From Ignavibacteriaceae bacterium (GTDB taxonomy: Bacteria; Bacteroidota; Ignavibacteria; Ignavibacteriales; Ignavibacteriaceae), in NCBI GenBank assembly GCA_031292465.1, contig JARLHB010000389.1:1-16928 (forward strand): DNA of 16,928 nucleotides. Direction: 5' to 3'. The position numbers and the translations under genes were made by a program. The notes under the pieces are model-generated. The model had not been told where the DNA came from. It did no database searches and saw nothing but the letters and a program-made list of their open reading frames with translations. Numbering within the stretch: position 1 is the stretch's first letter; every line of letters begins with the position of its first letter. Of the stretch, positions 7,055 through 15,502 are shown one piece after another.

Positions 7055-8260
7055 ATGAAAAAAGTAACTCTGCTTGTTGTGCTGCTTTTATGCGCAACAA
7101 TTTACGCACAAAAATTTGAAGGGCTTGCTAAGACCCCGCCTATGGGCTGGAACAGCTGGAACAGATTCAGGTGCGATGTTAACGAAAAACTGATAAGAGA
7201 AGCTGCGCAGGCAATGGTGTCTTCCGGAATGAGGGATGCCGGGTATGTTTATATAAATATTGATGACTGCTGGCATGGCGGGCGGGACAGCCTCGGGTTT
7301 GTTTATCCTGATTCTGCAAGATTCCCATCCGGTATGAAAGCTCTTGCTGATTATGTCCATTCATTAGGGCTAAAATTCGGCATTTATACTGATGCAGGCT
7401 GGCAGACTTGTGCCGGTAAACCCGCTTCACGAGGATATGAATACCAGGATGCAATTATGTATGCTAAATGGGGAGTTGATTATGTTAAAGATGATTTTTG
7501 TTTTGCCGACTCTTTAAGTGCAATAGGTTCATACTCAACAATGCGCAATGCCTTTTATTCTGCGGGGCGCCCTGTTGTCTTTAGTTTGTGTGAAGGCGGC
7601 GATCATAAACCCTGGTTATGGGGCAAAGAAGTCGGGCATTTATGGCGTACAACATGCGATATATATGCTGCTTTCGATTCCCTTGAATATCATAATAACT
7701 GGAACGCACTTGGAGTACTGCGTATTATTAATTTGCAGAAAAGCATACGCCAGTATTCAGGCCCCGATCATTGGAATGATCCGGATATGCTTGAAGTTGG
7801 AAATGGTATGTCTGTTAATGAAGACCGTGCTCATTTTTCGATGTGGTGTATGCTGGCTGCTCCTCTTATTTCAGGAAATGATTTATTTCATATGAGTAAG
7901 GAAACTTCGGAGATATTAAATAATAAGGATGCAATAGCTGTAGATCAGGATACGCTTGGAATTTCCGGCTTTGCATATTCTGAAAACGGCCCTATAGAAG
8001 TTTGGATGAAACCGCTGGCTGCCGGCGACTGGGCTGTATGCTTTCTAAACAGCGGACGTGAGACTAAAGAAGTAAACTTCTCATGGAAAGGCAATATTGT
8101 AACGGATACATTAACCAACAGGGTGCTGAATCCCGGAAAAGATAAATATACCATAATGGATTTATGGAAGCATAAAGAAACCGGTACCACAGATAAGGAC
8201 TTTAGTGCTGTAATTCCATCGCATGATGTTGTAATGCTGAGATTAAGCCTGAAAAAATAG
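7055..8260 (+). CDS. Secreted GH27 glycosidase, alpha-galactosidase-like (copy A)
   Basis: The 401-residue protein has a signal peptide (LLVVLLLCATIYA|Q), then a GH27 barrel to about residue 300 and a beta-sandwich to the end. GH27 enzymes are retaining exo-hydrolases of terminal alpha-galactose; some members cut alpha-N-acetylgalactosamine or beta-L-arabinopyranose. Visible signatures are PPMGWNSWN, NIDDCW, LGLKFGIYTD, YVKDDFC with the expected nucleophile D147, WRTTCDI with the expected acid/base D202, and HWNDPDML. The loop written CEWG in typical plant and fungal members is CEGG here (C179-G182), so the Trp that helps shape the pocket near sugar C2 is missing. The strict specificity is therefore uncertain. 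GGAAG at 7044-7048 supports the start. The next gene starts 31 bases after the stop, indicating cotranscription. A LacI-type operator candidate lies upstream. There is no T9SS domain, so a periplasmic location is likely. Confidence 0.88.
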   Translation: MKKVTLLVVLLLCATIYAQKFEGLAKTPPMGWNSWNRFRCDVNEKLIREAAQAMVSSGMRDAGYVYINIDDCWHGGRDSLGFVYPDSARFPSGMKALADYVHSLGLKFGIYTDAGWQTCAGKPASRGYEYQDAIMYAKWGVDYVKDDFCFADSLSAIGSYSTMRNAFYSAGRPVVFSLCEGGDHKPWLWGKEVGHLWRTTCDIYAAFDSLEYHNNWNALGVLRIINLQKSIRQYSGPDHWNDPDMLEVGNGMSVNEDRAHFSMWCMLAAPLISGNDLFHMSKETSEILNNKDAIAVDQDTLGISGFAYSENGPIEVWMKPLAAGDWAVCFLNSGRETKEVNFSWKGNIVTDTLTNRVLNPGKDKYTIMDLWKHKETGTTDKDFSAVIPSHDVVMLRLSLKK

Positions 8261-8291
8261 TCCTGTTTATTTAACAAATTTTAAGGTAATT

Positions 8292-9635
8292 ATGAATAAG
8301 ACAGATAGAAAAACACTGAATCCTTTTATTATTCTTGCAGTATTCTTATTGCTTCTTTCTTCAGCTATTGCGGGAACAAAAAAAGCAGCTGCTGATGGTA
8401 CATTTATACAGCCAATGCTTTGCGGTTTCTGGACGGATGCAGAATGGCAGAAGGAAATTACTGCGCTTAAAAATGCCGGTATGCATTACATAGTAATAAG
8501 TACAGCTGCTGAATGTGCACCCGGCAAAGCCGCCAGGGTAATTTATCCTACTAATCTTCCGAATACAGAAAGGGCAACCAGAGGTGACGGGATTCCTTAT
8601 CCTGATGTGATAGAAAATTGTCTGAGAAATGCCGAAGTGTCCGGGATGAAAGTCTTTGTAGGTATTGGTAACAATGAAAGCTGGTGGAAAAATAAAATAG
8701 ATTCAACCTGGCTCTACAAGCAAATGGATTTCGATAACGAAGTCTGTGATGAATTATGGCAGTTGTATAAGAAGAAATATCCTAATGCTTTCTATGGATG
8801 GTATTGGACGTATGAAATTGCAAATTTCGATTACACAAATGCAGAGCTTGATGAAATTGCCACTGCAATGAATATACAGCTTGATCATTTAATTGCTGCA
8901 AATGAAAAGATTCCATTTATGTGGTGCCCGTATATGAATGCAAAAATTGGAACGGCAGAAAAGTATGAGGTAATGTGGGAATATATTTTTAAGCAGCTTC
9001 ATACAACTGCCGGGGACATATTCTGTCCGCAGGATTGTGTGGGTGCAGGCGGGCTAACTATAAATGAAGTTGATGAATGGTTCTCTGCGCTGCGTAAAGC
9101 TGTGGATACTAAGCCGGAACTGGAATTCTGGTCTGATGTAGAGACGTTTGATCATAACGATTGGTCTTCTGCCTCGATTGGGCGTATAGTTAAGCAGCTT
9201 AAAATAGAACAGCCATACGTAGATAATTACATAACATTTGCTTATAGTCATTATCAGAGCCCGACAGTTGCTGATTCCGGTTATCAGAAAACATACGTCG
9301 ATTATCTTGAAAATGGCAAAATTGAAACTATCCCTCCTACAGAACCCGGCAATCTTAATGCAGTTTCACTTGATAATGGGAAAGTGCGCTTAGCCTGGAA
9401 TGCCTCATCTGATAATATTGGCGTCTGTAAATATTTCATTTACCGCAATGGAGTTAAAATTTCAAAAAAACAGCCTGAAGTATTTTACGATAGAAAAGTA
9501 AAATTTGGGCCAACGATAACTTTTACTGATGAAAAACTAAAAGCAGATACGAAGTATACTTATCAGGTTCAGGCTTGTGACTTTGCAGATAATGTATCAC
9601 CATTATCTGCCCCTGTTACAGTTACAACAAAATGA
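8292..9635 (+). CDS. Secreted DUF4434 glycosidase-like protein with C-terminal Fn3 domain (copy B)
   Basis: The 447-residue paralogue of the protein at 954-2381 aligns along the whole length. A conventional signal peptide (NPFIILAVFLLLLSSAIAG) precedes the DUF4434 barrel, about 33-340, and an Fn3 domain, about 346-447 (NGKVRLAWNASSDNIGVCKYFIYRNG). The shared acidic motifs are WTYEIAN (E175) and FWSDVETFDH (E284), with PQDCVGAGGL between them; these are the residues to test if the family is catalytic. The chain ends at the Fn3 domain without a sorting signal. AAGG at 8283-8286 supports the start. It lies 31 bases after one GH27 gene and 83 bases before another, so the three probably form one transcript and may act on the same glycan. 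The activity of DUF4434 is not known to me, and a non-catalytic role is possible. Confidence 0.82.
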   Translation: MNKTDRKTLNPFIILAVFLLLLSSAIAGTKKAAADGTFIQPMLCGFWTDAEWQKEITALKNAGMHYIVISTAAECAPGKAARVIYPTNLPNTERATRGDGIPYPDVIENCLRNAEVSGMKVFVGIGNNESWWKNKIDSTWLYKQMDFDNEVCDELWQLYKKKYPNAFYGWYWTYEIANFDYTNAELDEIATAMNIQLDHLIAANEKIPFMWCPYMNAKIGTAEKYEVMWEYIFKQLHTTAGDIFCPQDCVGAGGLTINEVDEWFSALRKAVDTKPELEFWSDVETFDHNDWSSASIGRIVKQLKIEQPYVDNYITFAYSHYQSPTVADSGYQKTYVDYLENGKIETIPPTEPGNLNAVSLDNGKVRLAWNASSDNIGVCKYFIYRNGVKISKKQPEVFYDRKVKFGPTITFTDEKLKADTKYTYQVQACDFADNVSPLSAPVTVTTK

Positions 9636-9718
9636 CAAAATTTAAACACAATTAAAAACCCTATGAAGTTGATATACAGGAAAGTTTTACAAAACATAAC
9701 TAAAAAGGAAATATTAAT

Positions 9719-10921
9719 ATGAGAAAAATAATTCTTATTGCACTGCTGTTTGCAAGTGCCGCAGTCTATGCGCAAAAGTTTGAAGGCCTTGCAAAAACGC
9801 CGCCTATGGGCTGGAACAGCTGGAACAGGTTTACGTGCAACGTAAACGAAAAATTAATTCGTGAAGCTGCAGAAGCGATGGTATCTTCAGGTATGAAAGA
9901 CGCCGGTTATATTTATATAAATATAGACGATTGCTGGCATGGTACAAGGGACAGCCTCGGATTTATTCATCCTGATTCTTCAAGGTTCCCATCAGGAATG
10001 AAGGCGCTCGGAGATTATATTCATTCACTTGGACTTAAATTCGGAATTTATACTGACGAAGGCTGGATGACATGCGGTGGTAAGCCGGGTTCACGCGGCC
10101 ATGAATACCAGGATGCATTAACATATGCAAAGTGGGGAGTTTACTATCTTAAAGATGATTATTGCTATACGGAAAACTTAAATCCACAGGGGGCATACAT
10201 GACCATGCGCGATGCAATCTATGCAACAAAACGTCCGATTGTCCTTAGCATTTGTATGTGGGGAAACGGATGCGAAACATGGGCTAAAGACGTTGGGCAT
10301 TTATGGCGTACAACCGGCGATATTCATCCCGCATTTGATTTACCAAGAACAAAAGGCGATGAATCTCCGCTTGGAGTTTTACAAATTCTTGATTACCAGA
10401 AGGGGCTCCGTAAATACGCAGGCCCGGATCATTGGAATGACCCTGATATGCTTGAAGTAGGAAATGGTATGCCGGTTAATGAAGACCGCGCTCATTTCTC
10501 TTTATGGTGTATGCTGGCTGCTCCTTTAATAGCGGGAAACGATTTATTCAACATGAGCAAGGAAACCGGAGAAATATTAAAAAATACCGAAGTAATAGCA
10601 GTAGATCAGGATACGCTCGGAATACAGGGATTTATTTATTCTTCAAACGGCAGCCTTGAAGTATGGGCAAAGCCTCTTGTTGACGGCGATTGGGCTGTAT
10701 GCTTTTTTAACCGCGGATTGAAGGAAGAAAATGTAAATTTTTCATGGAAACAGAATACTGTATTAGATTCGTTAACTAACAAAGTGCTGAATCCCGGAAA
10801 AGATAAATATTCTATAAGAGACTTATGGCTGCATAAAAACACAGGCACTACTGAAAAAGATTTTAATGCCGTAATTCCTTCGCATGACGTTGTGATGCTA
10901 AGGTTAAAAGCGCAGAATTGA
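9719..10921 (+). CDS. Secreted GH27 glycosidase (copy B)
   Basis: The 400-residue protein is a close paralogue of the GH27 at 7055: nearly every motif in the first 150 residues is shared, including PPMGWNSWN and NIDDCW. The expected nucleophile is D147 (YLKDDYC) and the acid/base is D201 (WRTTGDI). The signal peptide is LIALLFASAAVYA|Q. The copies diverge sharply between about residues 150 and 230. Here the CEWG loop is CMWG (C179-G182), with Met replacing Glu, and the following loop reads NGCETWAKD instead of DHKPWLWGKE. These changes lie around the substrate pocket, so the two enzymes probably differ in substrate or linkage. AAGGAA at 9705-9710, 8 bases before the ATG, supports the start. 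It ends the compact GH27/DUF4434/GH27 run. Alpha-N-acetylgalactosaminidase or beta-L-arabinopyranosidase activity cannot be excluded. Confidence 0.88.
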   Translation: MRKIILIALLFASAAVYAQKFEGLAKTPPMGWNSWNRFTCNVNEKLIREAAEAMVSSGMKDAGYIYINIDDCWHGTRDSLGFIHPDSSRFPSGMKALGDYIHSLGLKFGIYTDEGWMTCGGKPGSRGHEYQDALTYAKWGVYYLKDDYCYTENLNPQGAYMTMRDAIYATKRPIVLSICMWGNGCETWAKDVGHLWRTTGDIHPAFDLPRTKGDESPLGVLQILDYQKGLRKYAGPDHWNDPDMLEVGNGMPVNEDRAHFSLWCMLAAPLIAGNDLFNMSKETGEILKNTEVIAVDQDTLGIQGFIYSSNGSLEVWAKPLVDGDWAVCFFNRGLKEENVNFSWKQNTVLDSLTNKVLNPGKDKYSIRDLWLHKNTGTTEKDFNAVIPSHDVVMLRLKAQN

Positions 10922-11113
10922 TTTTTAATAATCATGAAAAGATAAGACTATAGGCAGCTTAACTTAATGTCTGTTATTGCAGGCTGGTATCAAAATTAAA
11001 TATACCAAGTCAGGATAGAATTTTTAGAATTAGAAATATCACATAACAATATTTATTTTCTTAAATAATGTCAGGCATTACAATTTTATTTTAGTGATTT
11101 AATCCAATAAAAT

Positions 11114-13126
11114 ATGAAACGATTACTTATAATAATTCTTCTAACATCCTTAGCTTCTATCACATTTAGTCAGGAAGAAAATCTACAGTATATTAGAAAC
11201 AGGGCGCCGTTAATTCCGAAGACATATCTGGAGCTGCCAATTGGTAGTATTAAACCTGCCGGGTGGTTAAAAGACCAGCTTATTAGAATGAAAAACGGAG
11301 CTACCGGCCACCTGGATGAATTATATCCTGAAGTTATGGGTAAACGTAATGGCTGGCTTGGCGGAGATGGAGATCAATGGGAACGCGGGCCTTATTGGAT
11401 TGACGGGCTGCTGCCTTTAGCTTATATATTAAATGACAAAAATTTAATTGATAAAGTGAAACCTTGGATTGAATGGACAATTAATAGCCAGAAATCTGAT
11501 GGCTATTTTGGTCCGGATAAAGATTATCCAAATGAGCCGGGGCTGCAGCGGGATAATAGCCACGACTGGTGGCCCAAGATGGTAATGTTAAAAGTTTTAC
11601 GTCAGTACTATATGGCTACCGGCGATAAAAGAGTTATAACATTGCTGACAAATTATTTTAGATATCAATTAAATGAACTTCCAAAATTTCCTCTCGGCCA
11701 TTGGTCATTTTGGGCTGAACAGAGAGCAGGAGATAACCTGGGCGTTGTATACTGGTTATATAATATTACAGGCGATTCGTTTTTACTTGACCTGGCAGAA
11801 ATTATTAATAAGCAGGCATTTGATTGGACTAATATCTATCTTAATTCAGATACGCTTACTAAATTTTTTACACTTCACACTGTTAATGTTGCGCAGGGTA
11901 TAAAAGAACCCGCTGTTTATTACCAGCAAAGTAAAGATAAAAAATATATTGATGCTCTAACAAAGGGCTTTAAAGATTTGAATACTCTTCACGGGTTACC
12001 CAATGGTATGTACAGTGGTGATGAATGGCTGCATGGGGCTAATCCCACACAAGGAACGGAGCTTTGTGCCGTGGTGGAAATGATGTATTCGTTGGAAACT
12101 ATTCTTTCTATTACTGGTGATGTTGCTTATGCAGACAGACTTGAAAAAATTGCCTATAATGCTCTGCCAACGCAAATAACGGACGATTTCCTTGAGCATC
12201 AGTATTTTCAGCAAGTCAACCAGGTAATGATTTCCCGGCAAAGACGTAATTTTTTAACTGATTTCAATGGAACTGATCAGTGCTTCGGATTAATGACAGG
12301 TTATCCTTGTTGTACTTCAAATATGCATCAAGGATGGCCAAAGTTTACTCAAAATTTATGGTATGCAACGGCCGACAGTGGGCTTGCTGCACTGCTATAC
12401 GCCCCCAGCGAGGTAACAGGTTATGTTGCTTCAGGTAAAAAAATATCTATCACGGAGGAAACTAATTATCCGTTTGAAGAATCAATTAGTTTTAAGTTTA
12501 ATATAGATAATGAGCATAAATCAGTTTTATTCCCGTTACATCTTAGAATTCCATCATGGTGCAAAAAGGGCATAATTAAGATAAACGGTCAAATATTTAA
12601 AATTGCAGAAGGTAACAGAATTGAAATTATCAAAAGAGAATGGTCAAATGCGGATGTGCTTTTACTGGAATTACCGCTCGATGTAGAAATAACAAGGTGG
12701 TATGAACAGTCTGGCGTAGTTGAACGGGGCCCTTTGGTTTTTGTACTTAAAATCAGCGAAAAATGGGAGGAGAAGAAAAACAATGATGTTTTCGGCAACT
12801 TCCAGGAAGTATATCCTTTAAATGACTGGAACTATGGATTAATTGATGTTCCGAAGGAAAAGGTAAACGGCCATTATAAAGTAGAAAGAACTAACGTTGG
12901 AAATGCATATCCATGGAATTTGGAAAACGCGCCGCTGCAAATAAAATGCAAAGCTAAAAAAATACCTCAATGGTCTTTATATGATGCTATGGCTGGCCCA
13001 TTGCCTTATTCTCCGCAAACGTGGGACATGAGCAAAATACCGGCAGAAGAAATTACTTTGATTCCTTATGGGTGTAGTACTTTACGAATTACGGAATTCC
13101 CATTGATTTACAACAGCGTTTATTAG
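11114..13126 (+). CDS. Secreted GH127-type (DUF1680) glycosidase, beta-L-arabinofuranosidase-like
   Basis: The 670-residue protein has a signal peptide (LLIIILLTSLASITFS|Q) and an (alpha/alpha)6-barrel catalytic region of the DUF1680/PF07944 type, followed by a beta domain that includes WYEQSGVVERGPLVFVLK. Characterised GH127 enzymes remove beta-L-arabinofuranose with a cysteine nucleophile held by zinc. The matching zinc-site residues are visible: E316 and C318 in GTELC, and C399 and C400 in YPCC; C399 is the expected nucleophile. E304 (GDEW) is the likeliest acid/base, but it sits 12 residues before E316, whereas I recall 16 in the Bifidobacterium enzyme, so this loop is shorter and the substrate may differ. 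The length fits the family. No Shine-Dalgarno sequence is seen before the ATG, but the signal peptide begins immediately. It follows the GH27 run after 192 bases with no clear terminator between. Confidence 0.85.
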   Translation: MKRLLIIILLTSLASITFSQEENLQYIRNRAPLIPKTYLELPIGSIKPAGWLKDQLIRMKNGATGHLDELYPEVMGKRNGWLGGDGDQWERGPYWIDGLLPLAYILNDKNLIDKVKPWIEWTINSQKSDGYFGPDKDYPNEPGLQRDNSHDWWPKMVMLKVLRQYYMATGDKRVITLLTNYFRYQLNELPKFPLGHWSFWAEQRAGDNLGVVYWLYNITGDSFLLDLAEIINKQAFDWTNIYLNSDTLTKFFTLHTVNVAQGIKEPAVYYQQSKDKKYIDALTKGFKDLNTLHGLPNGMYSGDEWLHGANPTQGTELCAVVEMMYSLETILSITGDVAYADRLEKIAYNALPTQITDDFLEHQYFQQVNQVMISRQRRNFLTDFNGTDQCFGLMTGYPCCTSNMHQGWPKFTQNLWYATADSGLAALLYAPSEVTGYVASGKKISITEETNYPFEESISFKFNIDNEHKSVLFPLHLRIPSWCKKGIIKINGQIFKIAEGNRIEIIKREWSNADVLLLELPLDVEITRWYEQSGVVERGPLVFVLKISEKWEEKKNNDVFGNFQEVYPLNDWNYGLIDVPKEKVNGHYKVERTNVGNAYPWNLENAPLQIKCKAKKIPQWSLYDAMAGPLPYSPQTWDMSKIPAEEITLIPYGCSTLRITEFPLIYNSVY

Positions 13127-13380
13127 CTTATTTTGCCAATAAAATTACCGCCTATTTAAAAGGACAAAATGAAAAATTGAATAATTATTAACTCATTCCG
13201 AATTCTTAATCTGAGATATATTTACCCCTGCCAAAATTTATTTATTCAGAAAAGAAACCAAAACAAAGCATTTTTAAAGTTTTTTAACCTTCCCATGTGA
13301 AATTGTGTTGTTAATTATAAAATTATTATTTATTATTGAATAAAAGAAAACAAAAGCAAATTAAAGGAAATTAATTGATA
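13127..13380. other. AT-rich gap downstream of the GH127 gene, no gene seen
   Basis: This is the first part of the 344-base gap before the FAD oxidoreductase gene. It is AT-rich, with stops in all frames and no convincing small gene. A 5-bp ATTTT/AAAAT inverted repeat right after the GH127 stop is too weak to be called a terminator. I see no operator like that at 6939-6962. Confidence 0.4.
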
Positions 13381-13410
13381 ATAGCTAAGTGCGAAAGCAT
13401 AGTAAGCTAT
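13381..13410 (+). other. Hairpin with GAAA tetraloop in the leader of the oxidoreductase gene
   Basis: The outer stem ATAGCT/AGCTAT (13381-13386 with 13405-13410) and the inner stem TGC/GCA (13390-13392 with 13397-13399) close a GAAA loop, a stable GNRA tetraloop in RNA. It lies 60 bases before the ATG at 13471 and has no T-run, so it may be a structured mRNA leader rather than a terminator. It matches no riboswitch class I can recognise and could be chance. Confidence 0.25.
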
Positions 13411-13470
13411 TCCAATATAAGCGGTTATAGTTATTAAGATTAAATTTCTGAAATATTTCGATTAGAGATT

Positions 13471-15354
13471 ATGCCAAAATGTAATTCTTATCCCCGGTTA
13501 TTTGTCCTGTTTATTTTCACCGCAATCTTTTGCCAGCCATTAATTTATTCTCAATCTTATAAGACCGAAGTGTTAGTAGTAGGAGGTGGAACCGGTGGAA
13601 CTGCTGCGGGAATCCAAAGTGCAAGGTCCGGTGCAAAAAGTATAATTGTGGAAGAAACAAGCTGGCTCGGCGGAATGATTACATCTGCCGGTGTTAGCGC
13701 CACAGACGGCAATCATACTTTGCCATCGGGAATATGGCAGGAATTCAGAAATGAATTATATAAATATTATGGTGGGGCAGAAGAAGTACATACAGGCTGG
13801 GTTAGTTATACTTTGTTTGAGCCACATGTTGCTGATAGTATTTTTAAAGCAATAGCCGCAAAAGAAAGTAATCTGAAGATAATATATAATTACCGTTTCC
13901 TGAATGTATTAAAACAGGGGAATAAAGTAACCGGCGCAGAGTTCATTAATAATGAGAATAATAAAATAAAGATAAATGCAAAAATTGTTATTGATGCTAC
14001 GGAATTGGGCGATGTCCTTAAAGATGCCGGCGCTACTTACGATGTAGGAATGGAATCCAAAGCTTATACCGGCGAGGCTTGCGCTCTTGATTCAGCTTAT
14101 GGCATTATACAGGATATTACTTATGCGGCAATATTAAAAGATTTTGGCAAAGGCGCTGATAAAACCATACCGCGCCCCGCAGCATATGATTCAACTTTGT
14201 TTACATGTTCCTGTAAAACAGATAAATGTCCGAATGCGGGATCAAATCCACAACAGATGTTAGATTACGGCAGGCTGCCGAATAATAAATATATGATTAA
14301 CTGGCCGGAACACGGCAACGACTATTATGTAAATGCCATAGAAATGGATTATGCACAAAGAGCAAAAGCCTATGCTGCTGCAAAAGAAAAAACTTTGTGT
14401 TTTGTTTATTATATCCAAAACTCGTTAGGATATAAAAATCTGGGATTGGCTGATGATGAATTTCCCACAATAGACAAACTTCCGTTTATTCCATATAACC
14501 GTGAAGGAAGAAGAGTAAAGGGGCTGGTAAGGTTCACAGTTAATGATTTATTAAATCCATATTCACAACAGAAAAAAGTTTACCGTACATCTGTGTCTGT
14601 GGGAGATTACCCAATAGACCAGCATATTGTTGAAAGTTTTAAAGTGCCGGATAGAAAATTTCCCGGCGTACCTTCATTTGGAATCCCACTCGGATGTCTA
14701 ATACCGGCAAATACAAGCGGGTTAATAGTTGCGGAAAAGGGTATTTCTGCTTCCAATATAGTAAATGGCGCAACAAGGTTGCAGCCATGCGTACTGCTTA
14801 CTGGGCAGGCGGCAGGTGTTTTAGCTTCACTTTGCGCTTCTGAAAATATTGAACCCAAAGATATTGATATACGCGAATTACAAAAAAAGTTACTGGATTG
14901 CAATGCTTACATTATGCCGTTTATTGATATGAAGCCAGATGATCCCGATTTTAAGGCTATCCAAAGAATAGGCGCTACCGGCATACTTGAAGGTGCAGGA
15001 GTGCCTTGCGGCTGGGAAAATCAAACATGGTTTTATCCTGAACGGGAGATAAGCCAGTATGAACTGGTTCAGGGATTAAAAAAATTCTATACTACTTATG
15101 ATAATTATGATGAAGCTACAGGAGAAACATTAACTATTAGTTCCCTTTTAAAAATTCTTTCTCTTTCAGGTAATAAGGTAGCCTTGTCTCAGGTAAAACA
15201 GGATTGGGATAAATTCGGATTCAGCAAATCATTTGATGAAAATTTAAATCTTAACCGGAGAATGACCGCAGTTATCATAGATTATTATTTACAGCCGTTT
15301 AATAATCCTGTTGATATTTATGGGAATGTGAAATTTAACAAAGCTTCTGAATAG
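13471..15354 (+). CDS. Secreted FAD-dependent oxidoreductase (FAD_oxidored, PF12831 type)
   Basis: The 627-residue protein begins with a signal peptide (LFVLFIFTAIFCQPLIYS|Q). Directly after it comes a dinucleotide-binding fold: VLVVGGGTGGTAAG, with glycines 38-43, and an acidic residue at the end of strand 2 (E61 in IIVEE), then SWLGGMITSAGVSATDG. A second flavin-binding segment is AKIVIDATELGD, and a late glycine-rich segment is NGATRLQPCVLLTGQAAGVLAS. This pattern fits the FAD_oxidored family often found beside glycosidases in Bacteroidota; its substrate is not established from sequence. Residues from about 490 (DPDFKAIQRIGATGILEGAG, then FYPEREISQYEL) weakly resemble an S-layer-homology repeat. 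An exported flavoprotein is uncommon and suggests oxidation of a sugar or glycoside in the periplasm, by inference. The start is supported by the signal peptide; the upstream ribosome binding site is weak (GAG). Confidence 0.8.
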   Translation: MPKCNSYPRLFVLFIFTAIFCQPLIYSQSYKTEVLVVGGGTGGTAAGIQSARSGAKSIIVEETSWLGGMITSAGVSATDGNHTLPSGIWQEFRNELYKYYGGAEEVHTGWVSYTLFEPHVADSIFKAIAAKESNLKIIYNYRFLNVLKQGNKVTGAEFINNENNKIKINAKIVIDATELGDVLKDAGATYDVGMESKAYTGEACALDSAYGIIQDITYAAILKDFGKGADKTIPRPAAYDSTLFTCSCKTDKCPNAGSNPQQMLDYGRLPNNKYMINWPEHGNDYYVNAIEMDYAQRAKAYAAAKEKTLCFVYYIQNSLGYKNLGLADDEFPTIDKLPFIPYNREGRRVKGLVRFTVNDLLNPYSQQKKVYRTSVSVGDYPIDQHIVESFKVPDRKFPGVPSFGIPLGCLIPANTSGLIVAEKGISASNIVNGATRLQPCVLLTGQAAGVLASLCASENIEPKDIDIRELQKKLLDCNAYIMPFIDMKPDDPDFKAIQRIGATGILEGAGVPCGWENQTWFYPEREISQYELVQGLKKFYTTYDNYDEATGETLTISSLLKILSLSGNKVALSQVKQDWDKFGFSKSFDENLNLNRRMTAVIIDYYLQPFNNPVDIYGNVKFNKASE

Positions 15355-15502
15355 GGCAGGTTATTATTGTTAATAATTACTATTGAAAGGTATAAACGAA
15401 CTAATCCTTTTATTTTTTTTGTACTAACAGGAGCTTAAACCTGTAAAATTTCTTAATGTAAAAATCATTAATTAAAATTCGTTTAATATTGGAGAGATTC
15501 AC

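Noticed and set aside
11112..11131. GAAACGATTAC at the start of the GH127 gene as a second LacI-type operator
   Set aside because: The halves do not form a palindrome around the CG, and it lies within the coding start.
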